From the NCBI RefSeq assembly GCF_031583025.1, contig NZ_CP134062.1:6297234-6361233 (forward strand): DNA of 64,000 nucleotides, given 5' to 3'. The notes under the pieces are model-generated. The model was not told where the DNA came from, searched no databases, and worked only from the letters and a program-made list of their open reading frames with translations. This document shows positions 40,726-50,753 of the stretch, in pieces. Both the position numbers and the translations under genes were made by a program. The stretch is from Mycobacterium sp. Z3061 (GTDB lineage Bacteria > Actinomycetota > Actinomycetes > Mycobacteriales > Mycobacteriaceae). The first letter of the stretch is position 1. Every line of letters begins with the position of its first letter.

Positions 40726-41324
40726 TTACGCAGAATGAGATCGAGCGCTTCAGCCCGGGAGGCCGCGTCGGACTTGAACTGACCGCGCACCGCAGACGTG
40801 GTCGTGGTGGCGCCCGGCTTGCGGACCCCGCGCATCGCCATGCACAGGTGTTCGGCCTCGATCACCACGATGACCCCGCGCGGATCCAGCTTCTGCACCA
40901 GGGCGTCGGCGATCTGGCTGGTGAGCCGCTCCTGCACCTGCGGACGCTTGGCGTAGAGGTCGACCAGCCGAGCGATCTTCGACAGGCCGGTCACCCTGCC
41001 GTCCACACCAGGGATGTAACCGACATGGGCCACCCCGTGGAAAGCCACCAGATGGTGCTCGCAGGTGGAGTACATCGGTATCCCTTTGACGAGCACCAAC
41101 TCGTCGTGATTCTCGTCGAACATCGCGTTGAGCACCGAGGTGGGCTCGGTGTAGAGCCCGGCGAAGATCTCCCGGTAGGCACGCACCACCCGAGCCGGAG
41201 TGTCGCGCAGACCGTGTCGGTCGGGGTCCTCGCCGAGCGCGATCAGCAGTTCGCGCACCGCCGCCTCGGCGCGGGCCTGGTCGAACGGCCTGGCACCGGT
41301 TTCTCTGGATTCCAGCTGCGTCAT
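40722..41324 (-). CDS. folE: GTP cyclohydrolase I
   Basis: Enzyme of 200 aa, first step of folate synthesis (GTP to dihydroneopterin triphosphate). Zinc ligands are visible in [11 protein letters not shown] and LCMAMRG. It is first of the folE-P-B-K set and begins 15 bases after the ftsH stop, so it may be read from ftsH. Matches Rv3609c. Confidence 0.96.
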   Translation of the reverse strand: MTQLESRETGARPFDQARAEAAVRELLIALGEDPDRHGLRDTPARVVRAYREIFAGLYTEPTSVLNAMFDENHDELVLVKGIPMYSTCEHHLVAFHGVAHVGYIPGVDGRVTGLSKIARLVDLYAKRPQVQERLTSQIADALVQKLDPRGVIVVIEAEHLCMAMRGVRKPGATTTTSAVRGQFKSDAASRAEALDLILRK

Positions 41325-41339
41325 GAAACGCTCCGTTAT

Positions 41340-43565
41340 TCAGCCGTGAGCAGGTGGGTTGGACCGAGTCACATCCTTGTCCAGCTGACCGGAAGGCTCC
41401 TCGGCGTCGGACTCATCCGGGTTGGGATAACCGGGCGCAGGCTGCGGCCGACTGGATGACGGCGGCGGCCATCCGGGTGCATGCCACCCGGCCGGAGCCC
41501 CGTAGTCGGGCTGGGTGGTGGCGTGCGATCCGTTGGCCCCGTTACCGCCGCCGTTGCCCTTTTCCGCCTCGGCCTCTTCGGCCGCCTTGCTGGCGCGGGC
41601 GATCGCCACTTTGAAGGCCGGCTCCGGCACAGGTTGCGGCCACGGTTCGCCGCGCTCGATCGCCAGCTCGCCGGGCGTCTTGATCGGCGGCTTGTCCGAG
41701 GGGATGCGGCCACCGAAGTCGTCGAACATGGTGAGCCGCGGACGCTTTTCGACGTCGCCGAAGATCGCCTCCAGCTCGGGCCGGTGCAGCGTTTCCTTTT
41801 CCAGCAGCTCTCCGGCCAGGGTGTCGAGCACATCGCGGTATTCGGTGAGGATCTCCCAGGCTTCGGTGTGCGCGGCCTCGATGAGCTTGCGCACCTCCTC
41901 GTCGATCTCGCGGGCGACCTCGTGCGAGTAGTCCGACTGGGTGCCCATCGAGCGGCCCAGGAACGGGTCACCGTGCTCGGTGCCGTATTTGACCGCGCCC
42001 AGGCGGGCACTCATGCCGTACTCGGTGACCATCGCCCGGGCGATCTTGGTGGCCTGCTCGATGTCGGACACCGCGCCCGTGGTCGGCTCGCGGAACACCA
42101 GTTCCTCCGCCGCGCGCCCGCCCATCGCGAAGACGAGCTGTGCGATCATCTCCGAGCGGGTCCGCAGCCCTTTGTCCTCCTCGGGCACGGCGACCGCGTG
42201 GCCACCGGTGCGGCCCCGGGCCAGGATCGTCACCTTGTAGACCGGGTCGATGTCCGGCATCGCCCAGGCCGCCAGGGTGTGCCCGCCCTCGTGGTAGGCG
42301 GTGATCTTCTTCTCTTGCTCGCTGATGATGCGGCCCTTGCGGCGGGGGCCGCCGATGACCCGGTCGACCGCCTCTTCCAGCGCCGGGCCGGTGATGACCG
42401 TGCCGTTCTCCCGCGCGGTCAGCAGTGCCGCCTCGTTGATGACGTTGGCCAGGTCGGCACCGGTCATGCCGACGGTGCGCTTGGCCAGCCCGTCCAGGTC
42501 GGCGTCCGGACCGATCGGCTTGCCCTTGGAGTGCACCCGCAGGACGGCGCGGCGACCCGCCAGGTCCGGGTTGGTCACCGGGATCTGGCGGTCGAAGCGG
42601 CCGGGGCGCAACAGCGCGGGGTCCAGGATGTCCGGCCGGTTGGTGGCCGCGATGAGGATGACGCCGGCGCGGTCACCGAAGCCGTCCATCTCGACCAGCA
42701 GCTGGTTCAGGGTCTGTTCGCGCTCGTCGTGACCGCCACCCAGACCGGCGCCGCGCTGGCGGCCCACCGCGTCGATCTCGTCGACGAAGATGATGCACGG
42801 GCTGTTTTGTTTTGCCTGCTCGAAAAGGTCCCGGACGCGCGATGCGCCCACGCCGACGAACATCTCGACGAAGTCGGAGCCGGAGATGGTGAAGAACGGC
42901 ACGCCCGCTTCGCCGGCCACGGCGCGGGCCAGCAGCGTCTTGCCGGTACCGGGCGGGCCGTAGAGCAGCACCCCTTTGGGGATCTTGGCGCCGAGGGCCT
43001 GGTACCGCGACGGGTTCTGCAGGAAGTCCTTGATCTCGTAGAGCTCTTCGACCGCCTCGTCGACGCCGGCGACGTCGGCAAAGGTGGTCTTGGGCATGTC
43101 CTTGGACAGTTGTTTGGCGCGCGACTTACCGAAGCCGAAGCCCATCCGGGCGCCGCCCTGCATCCGGGAGAACATCACGAAGAGGCCGACCAGCAGCAGC
43201 AACGGCAGCACGTAGACAAGCAGTTCGCCGATCAGGCTGCCTTCGTTGACCACTGTGCTGACCTTGGCGTTCTTCGCGGTCAGCGCCTTGAAGAGGTCGA
43301 CACCGTAACCCGTCGGGTACTTGGTGATGACCTTGTCGGAGTTCTCGGTGTCGTTGTTGCCCTTCTTCAGGGTCAACCGCAGCTGCTGTTCGCGGTCGTC
43401 GATCTGCGCGCTCTTGACGTTGTCGCTGTTGATCTGGGTCATCGCCACCGAGGTGTCGACGGGTTTGTAACCGCGGGTGTCATCGCTGAAGTAAAAGAAC
43501 GACCAGCCGAGCAGCACCAGCACAGCAACTGCCGTAACGGTGCGGATCACGTTTCTACGGTTCAT
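41340..43565 (-). CDS. ftsH: Membrane ATP-dependent zinc metalloprotease FtsH
   Basis: Protein of 741 aa degrading membrane and regulatory proteins. Two membrane helices (about 10-27 and 112-132) flank an extracytoplasmic domain; then come an AAA+ module with Walker A GPPGTGKT (203-210) and the protease domain with zinc site HEGGH (425-429). The C-terminal 90 residues are Gly/Pro-rich and disordered. ATG 43565 is used; a TTG one codon upstream is less likely. Matches Rv3610c. Confidence 0.97.
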   Translation of the reverse strand: MNRRNVIRTVTAVAVLVLLGWSFFYFSDDTRGYKPVDTSVAMTQINSDNVKSAQIDDREQQLRLTLKKGNNDTENSDKVITKYPTGYGVDLFKALTAKNAKVSTVVNEGSLIGELLVYVLPLLLLVGLFVMFSRMQGGARMGFGFGKSRAKQLSKDMPKTTFADVAGVDEAVEELYEIKDFLQNPSRYQALGAKIPKGVLLYGPPGTGKTLLARAVAGEAGVPFFTISGSDFVEMFVGVGASRVRDLFEQAKQNSPCIIFVDEIDAVGRQRGAGLGGGHDEREQTLNQLLVEMDGFGDRAGVILIAATNRPDILDPALLRPGRFDRQIPVTNPDLAGRRAVLRVHSKGKPIGPDADLDGLAKRTVGMTGADLANVINEAALLTARENGTVITGPALEEAVDRVIGGPRRKGRIISEQEKKITAYHEGGHTLAAWAMPDIDPVYKVTILARGRTGGHAVAVPEEDKGLRTRSEMIAQLVFAMGGRAAEELVFREPTTGAVSDIEQATKIARAMVTEYGMSARLGAVKYGTEHGDPFLGRSMGTQSDYSHEVAREIDEEVRKLIEAAHTEAWEILTEYRDVLDTLAGELLEKETLHRPELEAIFGDVEKRPRLTMFDDFGGRIPSDKPPIKTPGELAIERGEPWPQPVPEPAFKVAIARASKAAEEAEAEKGNGGGNGANGSHATTQPDYGAPAGWHAPGWPPPSSSRPQPAPGYPNPDESDAEEPSGQLDKDVTRSNPPAHG

Positions 43566-43703
43566 CAATCATCGGCCGAGGGGGCCAGGTCCTTCCGATA
43601 AACGCAGCTGGAAATGTCCAGGTTACCGCCAGTGGCGATTGGTAGCTCCGGCAGAGCGGGTCGCCGATGTCTCTTGGTCAACGATTGCGAGTTCCCGACC
43701 CGT

Positions 43704-43763
43704 CGCCGAGTGTGCGGCCCGCTGCACGTTCGGCGCCGAGCGTGCGGCCAGCTGCACGCTCGC
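43704..43763. repeat. Two 30-bp tandem repeats forming hairpins, upstream of ftsH
   Basis: Units at 43704-43733 and 43734-43763 differ at a few positions. The second contains a perfect 9-bp inverted repeat, CGAGCGTGC (43737-43745) and GCACGCTCG (43754-43762); the first is an imperfect version. The pair starts 11 bases after the VOC gene stop and may terminate it before the ftsH promoter region. Confidence 0.6.
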
Positions 43764-43773
43764 GCACAAGGAG

Positions 43774-44187
43774 CTACTCGTAGTAGCGCGCCTCAACCAC
43801 GTTGCCGTCGGGGTCCGGGAAGTAATAACCCTGCGGTGCCCAGCCGCGCGCCCCGAAGCTGTGGTTGAGCCGCGCGCCGGTGTCCACGCCCTCGGCCTGC
43901 AGGCGACGATCCAGCGCGTCGTACTCGTCCTTGGTCATGGCCAGGCATACGTGATTGACCGGATGACCCGCACTGCCCTGCACTTTCGTCATGGCCTCGG
44001 TTCCCGCGGCGCCTTCGGACGGCAGTAGGTCGATGATGGCGTCCTCGCATACCCGCACGCTGGGAAATGGGGCCTCGCCGGCAAGGAATTCCTCGAAGCG
44101 CACCGGCGCGAGCCCGATCACCCTGGTGTAGAAGTCCATGGCCGTGGCGGGATCCTTTGTCCACAGCACCACATGGTCCAGCCGCAT
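43774..44187 (-). CDS. VOC-family (glyoxalase-like) protein
   Basis: Protein of 137 aa with two beta-alpha-beta-beta-beta repeats. Metal-site candidates are His4 (RLDHVVLWT), the Glu and His of the second half (NHVCLAM) and Glu in NVVEARYYE. ATG 44187 is chosen because VOC conservation begins MRLDHV; the longer reading lacks similarity. Diverges from ephA. Substrate unknown. Confidence 0.85.
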   Translation of the reverse strand: MRLDHVVLWTKDPATAMDFYTRVIGLAPVRFEEFLAGEAPFPSVRVCEDAIIDLLPSEGAAGTEAMTKVQGSAGHPVNHVCLAMTKDEYDALDRRLQAEGVDTGARLNHSFGARGWAPQGYYFPDPDGNVVEARYYE

Positions 44188-44269
44188 GACGCCATGATGC
44201 GCGGCCGCGCCGCCGATAACCACCGACGGCCCCCTTCTCACGCCGGTGCTGTTGTGATTTGGTGAAACG

Positions 44270-45235
44270 ATGGGCTCATCAACCGAACGGTTAGTTGACA
44301 CCAACGGCGTGCGGTTGCGAGTGGTTGAGGCAGGCGATCGCGGCGCGCCTGTCGTGGTGCTGTGCCACGGCTTTCCCGAGCTGGCGTACTCATGGCGGCA
44401 CCAGATCCCGGTACTCGCCGATGCCGGCTACCACGTGCTCGCGCCCGATCAGCGAGGCTATGGCGGTTCGTCGTGCCCGGACGCGATCGAGGCCTACGAC
44501 ATCCACCAGCTGACGGCTGACATCGCGGGCCTGCTCGACGACGTCGGCGCCGAACGCGCGGCATGGATCGGTCACGACTGGGGCGCCATGGTGGTGTGGA
44601 ACGCCGGCCTCCTGCACCCCGATCGGGTCGCCGCGGTGGCGGCATTGAGTGTGCCCCCGGTCCCCCGCGCGAAGCGGCCCGTGACCGTGGCCCTGCGGCG
44701 CACCTTCGGCGACAACTTCTTCTACATCCTGTACTTCCAGGAACCCGGAGTCGCCGACGCCGAACTCAATGGCGACCCCGCCCGAGTGATGCGCCGGATG
44801 ATGGGCAGTTTGCAGTTGACGGGCGACCAGGGTGCGGCACTGCGCATGGTCGCACCCGGACCGGAAGGTTTCATCGACCGGCTCCCGGAACCCGAAGGAC
44901 TGCCCGATTGGATCAGCCAGGACGAAATCGACCACTACGTCGCTGAATTCACTCGCACCGGCTTCACGGGCGGTCTCAACTGGTACCGCAACATGGACCG
45001 CAACTGGGAGACGACCCCGGAACTCGACGGCGCGAAGATCACGGCGCCGTGCCTGTTCATCGGCGGCACCGCAGATCCGGTACTGGCATTCACTCGCAGC
45101 GACCGCGCCGCAGAGGTGGTCAGCGGCCCCTACCGCGAGCTCATGATCGACGGCGCTGGGCACTGGTTGCAACAGGAGCGACCCGACGAAGTGAACTCCG
45201 CCTTGCTGGAATTCCTCAAAGGAGTGGAATGGTGA
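44270..45235 (+). CDS. ephA: Epoxide hydrolase EphA
   Basis: Alpha/beta hydrolase of 321 aa. HGFPELAYSW is the oxyanion loop, D103 in GHDWGAM is the nucleophile, and the late GAGHWLQQERPDEV carries the catalytic His. It hydrolyses epoxides to diols, probably for detoxification or lipid metabolism. The stop overlaps the next start as GTGA. Matches Rv3617. Confidence 0.92.
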   Translation: MGSSTERLVDTNGVRLRVVEAGDRGAPVVVLCHGFPELAYSWRHQIPVLADAGYHVLAPDQRGYGGSSCPDAIEAYDIHQLTADIAGLLDDVGAERAAWIGHDWGAMVVWNAGLLHPDRVAAVAALSVPPVPRAKRPVTVALRRTFGDNFFYILYFQEPGVADAELNGDPARVMRRMMGSLQLTGDQGAALRMVAPGPEGFIDRLPEPEGLPDWISQDEIDHYVAEFTRTGFTGGLNWYRNMDRNWETTPELDGAKITAPCLFIGGTADPVLAFTRSDRAAEVVSGPYRELMIDGAGHWLQQERPDEVNSALLEFLKGVEW

Positions 45236-46419
45236 GTGCACCAATGCGATTCGGCGTCTTCATCACGCCGTTTCACCCCACCGGACAATCTCCGACGGTG
45301 GCGCTGGAATACGACATGGAGCGGGTCGTCGCATTGGATCGCCTGGGCTACGACGAGGCGTGGTTCGGCGAACACCATTCCGGCGGCTACGAATTGATCT
45401 CCTGCCCAGAGGTTTTCATCGCCGCCGCCGCGGAACGCACCAAGCACATCCGGCTGGGCACCGGCGTGGTGTCCCTGCCGTATCACCACCCGCTGATGGT
45501 CGCCGATCGCTGGGTACTGCTGGATCATCTGACCCGGGGCCGCGTCATGTTCGGCACCGGCCCGGGCGCGTTGCCGTCCGATGCCTACATGATGGGCATC
45601 GATCCGGTTGACCAGCGCCGGATGATGCAGGAGTCCCTGGAGGCGATTCTGGCATTGTTCCGCGCTGCACCCGAGGAACGCATCGACCGCCACACCGAAT
45701 GGTTCACCCTGCGCGACGCCCAGCTGCACATCCGCCCCTACACCTGGCCCTATCCCGAGATATCAACGGCCGCAATGATTTCACCGTCCGGACCGCGGCT
45801 GGCCGGAGCACTGGGGACCTCACTGCTTTCGCTGTCGATGTCGGTGCCCGGTGGTTTCGCGGCGCTGGAGAACACCTGGGACGTGGTCTGCGAGCAGGCC
45901 GCCAAAGCGGGACGTGCTGTGCCCGACCGCACCGACTGGCGGGTTCTGAGCATCATGCACATCGCCGACACGCGCGATCAGGCGATCGAAGACTGCACCT
46001 ACGGGTTGCTGGATTTTGCCAAATACTTCGGAGCCGCAGGCTTCGTGCCACTGTCCAACACCGTGGAAGGCGCCCAGTCGCCGCGCGAGTTCGTCGAAGA
46101 TTATGCGGCCAAAGGTAATTGCTGCATCGGAACCCCCGAGGACGCGATCGCACATATCGAGGGTCTGCTGGAACGCTCCGGCGGCTTCGGCACCCTGCTG
46201 TTGCTCGGTCACGACTGGGCATCGCCACAGGCAACCTTCCACTCCTATGATCTGTTCGCCCGCAAGGTCATTCCCCACTTCAAGGGTCAACTCGAGGCAC
46301 CCCGCACCTCGCATGAATGGGCTAAGGACAAACGAGAGGAGTTGATCGGGCGCGCCGGCCAGGCCGTCGTGCAGGCGATCACCCAGCATGTCGCCGAACA
46401 CGACGGGGCGGGCAACTGA
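45232..46419 (+). CDS. LLM-class flavin-dependent oxidoreductase (Rv3618-like)
   Basis: Luciferase-like TIM-barrel enzyme of 395 aa, the same length as Rv3618 with the GTG at 45232. That GTG overlaps the ephA stop and has AAGGAG seven bases before. Family motifs: FGEHHSGGYELISCP and LGTGVVSLPYHHPL. It uses FMN or F420; which one, and the substrate, cannot be read from sequence. Operon with ephA and the following dehydrogenase. Confidence 0.9.
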   Translation: MSAPMRFGVFITPFHPTGQSPTVALEYDMERVVALDRLGYDEAWFGEHHSGGYELISCPEVFIAAAAERTKHIRLGTGVVSLPYHHPLMVADRWVLLDHLTRGRVMFGTGPGALPSDAYMMGIDPVDQRRMMQESLEAILALFRAAPEERIDRHTEWFTLRDAQLHIRPYTWPYPEISTAAMISPSGPRLAGALGTSLLSLSMSVPGGFAALENTWDVVCEQAAKAGRAVPDRTDWRVLSIMHIADTRDQAIEDCTYGLLDFAKYFGAAGFVPLSNTVEGAQSPREFVEDYAAKGNCCIGTPEDAIAHIEGLLERSGGFGTLLLLGHDWASPQATFHSYDLFARKVIPHFKGQLEAPRTSHEWAKDKREELIGRAGQAVVQAITQHVAEHDGAGN

Positions 46420-47432
46420 TGCGTGCGTCGGTTTTGCGCGACGGGCGAATGGTCTACCGGGACGACGTGCCGGACCCGGTACCCGGGCCCGGGCAGGTGC
46501 TCGTCGGGGTGCGGTGTTGCGGAATCTGCGGCTCGGAACTGCATTTCGCGACACACGGCGCCGACGTTGTGTCGCTGAGCAATCAGCTCGCCCGCGGGCG
46601 GGGTGGCATGGACCTGGATCTCGGTCAAGACGTCTTCATGGGTCATGAGTTCAGCGCCGAGGTACTCGAAGCAGGACCCGATACCGAGACCCATCCACCC
46701 GGGACCCTGGTGACTTCGATCCCGGTGGTGTTGTCCGAGAAGGGTATTGAGCCCATTGTCTTCAGCAACACCACGCTCGGCGGCTATGCCGAGCGGATGT
46801 TGCTGTCGGCCCCGCTACTGCTCCCTATTCCCAACGGCCTGGACCCCAGGCACGCCGCACTGGCCGAGCCGATGGCGGTGGGATTGCATGCGGTGAACAA
46901 GTCCGGCATCGCGACCGACGAGACCGCCCTGGTGATCGGCTGTGGGCCGATCGGCATCGCGATCATCGCAGCGCTGCGGGTACGCGGCGTCGAAACCATT
47001 GTGGCATCGGACTTCTCTTCGACGCGCCGCGAGCTGGCGGTGAAAATGGGTGCTCACCGGACGGTGGACCCGGCGCAGGAATCGCCGTTCGACACAATCA
47101 AGGCGCGCGTGGTCTTCGAGGCGGTCGGGGTACCCGGCATCATCGACGACATCATGCAGCGGGCGCGTAGCGGTACCCGACTGGTGGTGGCGGGCGTATG
47201 CATGCAGCCCGACACCGTGCACCCGTTCTTCGGCATCGCAAAAGAGATCAACCTGCAGTTCGTCAACGCCTACACACCGGAAGAGTTCGCCGACTCGTTG
47301 CGCGCGATCGCCGAGGGCCATATCGATGTCGCGCCGATGATCACCGGTGAGGTGGACCTGACGGGGGTAGGGGCGGCCTTCGACGATCTCGCAGATCCGG
47401 AGCGGCACTGCAAGATTCTGGTCACGCCGTAG
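46419..47432 (+). CDS. Zinc-binding medium-chain dehydrogenase
   Basis: MDR-superfamily enzyme of 337 aa. The N-terminal GroES-like domain has CCGICGSELHF and GHEF zinc-site segments, but the four-cysteine structural zinc loop is not seen. The Rossmann fold has GCGPIGIAII (about 169-178). The start overlaps the upstream stop (TGATG), so it belongs to the ephA operon. I do not recall this gene beside Rv3618 in M. tuberculosis. Probable alcohol or polyol dehydrogenase. Confidence 0.87.
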   Translation: MRASVLRDGRMVYRDDVPDPVPGPGQVLVGVRCCGICGSELHFATHGADVVSLSNQLARGRGGMDLDLGQDVFMGHEFSAEVLEAGPDTETHPPGTLVTSIPVVLSEKGIEPIVFSNTTLGGYAERMLLSAPLLLPIPNGLDPRHAALAEPMAVGLHAVNKSGIATDETALVIGCGPIGIAIIAALRVRGVETIVASDFSSTRRELAVKMGAHRTVDPAQESPFDTIKARVVFEAVGVPGIIDDIMQRARSGTRLVVAGVCMQPDTVHPFFGIAKEINLQFVNAYTPEEFADSLRAIAEGHIDVAPMITGEVDLTGVGAAFDDLADPERHCKILVTP

Positions 47433-47437
47433 GGGGC

Positions 47438-48679
47438 CTAACCCGCAAACGGCGGCCGTGTCATGACTGTCGGGTGAAACCCGTAACGGGGTGCGTTGGC
47501 GGCCGCCCCGCGTCCCAGACCGCCTGCCAACGGCATGCCGCCGAGCATGTGCTGGCTGGGTTCGGGGACCACTGCCGCGTTGGCGCCCGCGCCACTGAAC
47601 GGCAATGTCGAAACGCGGCCGAGCCCGGGCGTCGCGGAAGCCCAGGCGTTGGGGACCGACAAACCGCCGATCTGCGCGGCGGATCCGATGCCGCCGAGGC
47701 CCGGTAGAGCCGATGGCGCTGGGATCGCGGCCGGTAGCGCCTGCAACGCCTTCGCGCCTTCGGATGCGGCGTGCGGCAACAAGGACGTGCCGAGCCCATG
47801 GATGTCTCTGAAAGCCGTAGCGAAGAGCCTGACGGGAGAAACCAACCTGATAAAGGCATCGAAGCCGGTGCTGCCGTCGATGGTCGCCGACCCGGTCAAA
47901 CCCTCCACCACGTCGCCCAGCAGTCCGCCGACGACGATCCCGTCCCCATTGGGGGTCCAGGTGTGCCCGGTCAAGCCCAGTGCGGCAGCGGGATTGGTGA
48001 GCCACGCCGGTGCGTTGGTGAAGCCGGCCATGCCCTGCAGACTGCTGGGCAGGTTATTGATGAACTGTTGTAGCGCCATTGCGTCCCCTGCCGCGGAGCC
48101 GCCAACCGCTTGGCCCACCGCGGCCGCCTGGGCCGCCAGGCCGGACGGTGTGGTGGTGGTCTGCGGTGGGACGAACTCAGGGAGTGCCGTCGCCGCGGCC
48201 GACGCACCGGCGTAGCTGTACATGGCGCCAGCGTCCTGCGCCCACATCTCGGCGTAGTCGGCCTCGACCACGGCTATCGCCGGAGTGTTTTGACCAAAGA
48301 TGTTGGTGGCCACCAAGCTTGCCAGCAGTGCCCGGTTAGCCGCCACCTCCGCCGGAGGCACCGTTGCGGCGAACGCGGCCTCGAAGGCGCCGGCCGACGC
48401 AGCGGCCTGGGCACCGGCCTGCTCGACCTGCGCCGCGGTGGTGCTCAGCCAAGTCACATGCGGTGCTACGGCGGTCGACATGGCGGCGGATGCCGGCCCC
48501 AACCACGGTCCCGCGGTAACTCCCGACAGCAGAGACCGGTACGACGCCGCAGTGCTGTGCAGCTCCCTGGCCAGGCTTTCCCAGGCAGCCGCGGCCGTCA
48601 ACATGGGCCCAGAACCCGGACCGGAGTACATCAATGTCGAGTTGACCTCGGGCGGCATCAGCGCGAAATCCATAGACAT
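47438..48679 (-). CDS. PPE family protein, PPE65-like (copy 1)
   Basis: Protein of 413 aa. PPE domain MDFALMPPEVNST with WxG motif GPWLGPAS, SVP-type segment GGLSVPNAW (about 346-354), C-terminus FHPTVMTRPPFAG. It resembles the PPE65 protein of M. tuberculosis throughout, including AEMWAQDAGAMYSYAGA and GLTGHTW. An ATG two codons later is an alternative start. Pairs with the PE gene five bases upstream. In M. tuberculosis PPE65 is followed by esxW-esxV; here a convergent dehydrogenase gene follows instead. Confidence 0.93.
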   Translation of the reverse strand: MSMDFALMPPEVNSTLMYSGPGSGPMLTAAAAWESLARELHSTAASYRSLLSGVTAGPWLGPASAAMSTAVAPHVTWLSTTAAQVEQAGAQAAASAGAFEAAFAATVPPAEVAANRALLASLVATNIFGQNTPAIAVVEADYAEMWAQDAGAMYSYAGASAAATALPEFVPPQTTTTPSGLAAQAAAVGQAVGGSAAGDAMALQQFINNLPSSLQGMAGFTNAPAWLTNPAAALGLTGHTWTPNGDGIVVGGLLGDVVEGLTGSATIDGSTGFDAFIRLVSPVRLFATAFRDIHGLGTSLLPHAASEGAKALQALPAAIPAPSALPGLGGIGSAAQIGGLSVPNAWASATPGLGRVSTLPFSGAGANAAVVPEPSQHMLGGMPLAGGLGRGAAANAPRYGFHPTVMTRPPFAG

Positions 48680-48684
48680 CCCCC

Positions 48685-48984
48685 CTAGGCGATCGTCGCG
48701 GCGTTGGCCGCTTCGGTGTCCGCATACGATCCGGCGGAGACGGCCAAGGTGGTGGCCAGTTCGTCCTGCACGGCCGCAGCTTGAGCGCTGATCAGCTGGT
48801 ACAGCCTTGCGTGAGCGGCGAACTGGGCAGCAGTCAGAACCGAAACCCGGTCGGCCGCAGCAGGCACCACGGCGGTAGTCGGCACCGCCGCAAGCTCGTT
48901 CCCACTTCGTGCCACAGCGTTTATCGACTGCAACTCAGCGGCGACGCCGGCGACGATCTCCGGCCGCGCGATCACGAGTGACAT
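48685..48984 (-). CDS. PE family protein, PE32-like (copy 1)
   Basis: PE protein of 99 aa starting MSLVIARPEIV at ATG 48984, preceded by GGGAGGAAAGAC. The C-terminal GSYADTEAANAA is the YxxxD/E type VII secretion signal. Longer upstream reading rejected. Partner of the PPE gene 5 bases downstream. Confidence 0.93.
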   Translation of the reverse strand: MSLVIARPEIVAGVAAELQSINAVARSGNELAAVPTTAVVPAAADRVSVLTAAQFAAHARLYQLISAQAAAVQDELATTLAVSAGSYADTEAANAATIA

Positions 48985-49136
48985 GTCTTTCCTCCCTTGC
49001 ATGCTGTTGCGACAGCAACTTCCCCCCGACACGATCAGATCACTTGGCGGCCAAGCCGACTACGCCCGAATGTCTGCGAGGCGGCCACTGGCCAGGCTAG
49101 GGGAGCCCCCGCTGAGCAGCACAAGGGTTGCAGCGG

Positions 49137-49173
49137 CCTGTTCATCATGGAGTTGACAACAATTCATCTGCGA
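49137..49173 (-). promoter_or_regulatory. Conserved upstream element of PE/PPE pair, copy 1
   Basis: A 37-nt segment 153 bases upstream of the PE start matches the segment at 51184-51220 at 27 of 37 positions without gaps, with identical CCTGTTCAT and ATTCAT blocks. Surrounding DNA is otherwise dissimilar. Probably a regulator-binding or promoter element kept after duplication. Confidence 0.4.
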
Positions 49174-49439
49174 CAACGCATCTCGGTGTTAAGATGCCGC
49201 GTTCTATGAACTATGCCTGAATATCGCATCAGCGAGCAAATCGCCACTAAACTACGGATCTCACCAAAGATGTTCTCGGTCAATACCTTTGCCGCCGGCG
49301 GTTCGCCCACGGATACATCCGGTATTCAAAGGCCGACCCGTGCGAAGGTGAATCATCCAGACAGCGAGCGAAATTCGCGCACAGGGACAGCTGCGAAGCT
49401 TCATCGACCGCGACTTGGTTTGCTGCCAACGAATGCGAA

Positions 49440-49465
49440 ACGGCGGCAGTTCACACTGCCGCCGT
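49440..49465 (-). terminator. Terminator of the right PE/PPE pair
   Basis: ACGGCGGCAGT and ACTGCCGCCGT form a perfect 11-bp stem with a 4-nt loop, 38 bases after the PPE stop. On the minus strand only a short TTTCG follows. Confidence 0.65.
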
Positions 49466-49503
49466 CACGCTGTATCAGCGGGAACCCGCCCCAGACGCGG
49501 TTC

Positions 49504-50739
49504 TCATCCCCCGGACGGAGGCTGTACCACCATGGTCGGTTTAAATCCGTAGCGCGGAGTGGCGAAGTTCGCGACGCTGCGACCCGCCCCGGCCCCGGGC
49601 ACCATCGGTAATCCACCGAAAGCGGCCGTTGCCGGTTCGGCCGCAGCCGCCCCGCTCATTCCGTTCAGCGCCACGGTGATCGGGTTCGCGGCCGGCGTGC
49701 TGATCCAGCTGGCCGGCACCGACATGGCGCCCACCTTGGACGCCCCGCCGACAATTCCGCCCAGGGCGTTGCCTAGGCCGCTGCCGAAGGTGGGGGCAAC
49801 GGCTGCCGCCGCTCCCTCGGCCGCTTTCGCAGCCCCCTCGGCAGCCTTCGCAGCCGCCGGGAACGCGCTGTGGAAGAGGCCGTCGATGTCCTTCATGGCG
49901 GTGGTGCTGAGCCGGAACGGCGAGACCAGCCGGATGTAGGTGTCGAAGGCGCTACTGCCGTCGATGGTCTGCGAGCCGGTCAGACCCTCCATGACGTCAC
50001 CGACCACGCCGTTGAGCACCAACCCGTCGCCATTGGTATTCCACGCGGAGCCGGTCAGACCCAGCGCCGCCAGCGGGTTGGTGAACGCGGGCGATTCGTT
50101 GGTCACGCCCGCCATCCGCAGCAGCGCTTTGGGTATCTCGTACAGCCCCTGCTGGGTGAGTGAACTCTGTACCGCGGTGAATGCCGCGTGCCCCTGTGCA
50201 CTCACGCCGAGCAGGCCGTTGGCCACCGCCTGCGGAGTGAACGACGGCAACGCCGCCGCCTGCGCCGAAGCGCCCGAATACCCGTACATTGCGGCGGCGT
50301 CCTGCGCCCACATCTCACCGTATTGCGCCTCAGTGGCCGCGATCGCCGCGGTGTTCTGGCCCAGGAAGTTCGTCGCGAGCAACGCCGCCAGCAACGCCCG
50401 GTTGGCGGCAACCTCAGCCGGCGGCACAGTCGCGGCGAAGGCCGCTTCGTAGGCACTCGCCGCGGCGGCAGCCTGGGATGCGGTCTGCTGGGCCTGGCCG
50501 GCGGCTGAACTGAGCCAGGCGATCTGTGGCGAAACGGCACCCGCCATGGCGGCCGACGACGGGCCTTGCCAGGGTCCGTCGGTCAGTCCGGTCAGCACCG
50601 TCAACCATGCCGACGCGGTGCTCTGCAATTCGCCGGCCAGTGCATCCCAGGCCGCGGCGGCAGCCAGCAACGGTCCCGAACCCGCGCCGGAGTACATCAA
50701 CGTCGAGTTGACCTCCGGCGGCAGCTGCGCGAAATCCAT
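49504..50739 (-). CDS. PPE family protein, PPE65-like (copy 2)
   Basis: Protein of 411 aa starting MDFAQLPPEVNST at ATG 50739, with WxG motif GPWQGPSS, SVP-type segment AMSVPASW and C-terminus YGFKPTMVVQPPSGG. The end and the AATEAQYGEMWAQDAAAMYGY block are close to PPE65 of M. tuberculosis, closer than copy 1. The upstream continuation of the frame crosses the PE gene and is discarded. Partner is the PE gene 14 bases upstream. Confidence 0.93.
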   Translation of the reverse strand: MDFAQLPPEVNSTLMYSGAGSGPLLAAAAAWDALAGELQSTASAWLTVLTGLTDGPWQGPSSAAMAGAVSPQIAWLSSAAGQAQQTASQAAAAASAYEAAFAATVPPAEVAANRALLAALLATNFLGQNTAAIAATEAQYGEMWAQDAAAMYGYSGASAQAAALPSFTPQAVANGLLGVSAQGHAAFTAVQSSLTQQGLYEIPKALLRMAGVTNESPAFTNPLAALGLTGSAWNTNGDGLVLNGVVGDVMEGLTGSQTIDGSSAFDTYIRLVSPFRLSTTAMKDIDGLFHSAFPAAAKAAEGAAKAAEGAAAAVAPTFGSGLGNALGGIVGGASKVGAMSVPASWISTPAANPITVALNGMSGAAAAEPATAAFGGLPMVPGAGAGRSVANFATPRYGFKPTMVVQPPSGG

Positions 50740-50753
50740 CGTGGTTCTCCCCG

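Larger units (their letters stand above)
48985..49503. other. Intergenic region between the two PE/PPE pairs
   Basis: This 519-nt gap has no convincing gene; the rightward open frame in it has no ribosome site and runs into the PPE gene. It contains a terminator for the right pair (49440-49465) and a conserved upstream element of the left pair (49137-49173). Confidence 0.6.

Noticed and set aside
41481-43601. 706-codon open frame on the plus strand opposite ftsH
   Set aside because: It is the antisense shadow of a high-GC gene. ftsH on the minus strand is fully conserved, and the frame has no family motifs or ribosome site.
49213-49611. 132-codon plus-strand frame between the PE/PPE pairs
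   Set aside because: It crosses the terminator hairpin and the PPE stop region, with no ribosome site or motif.
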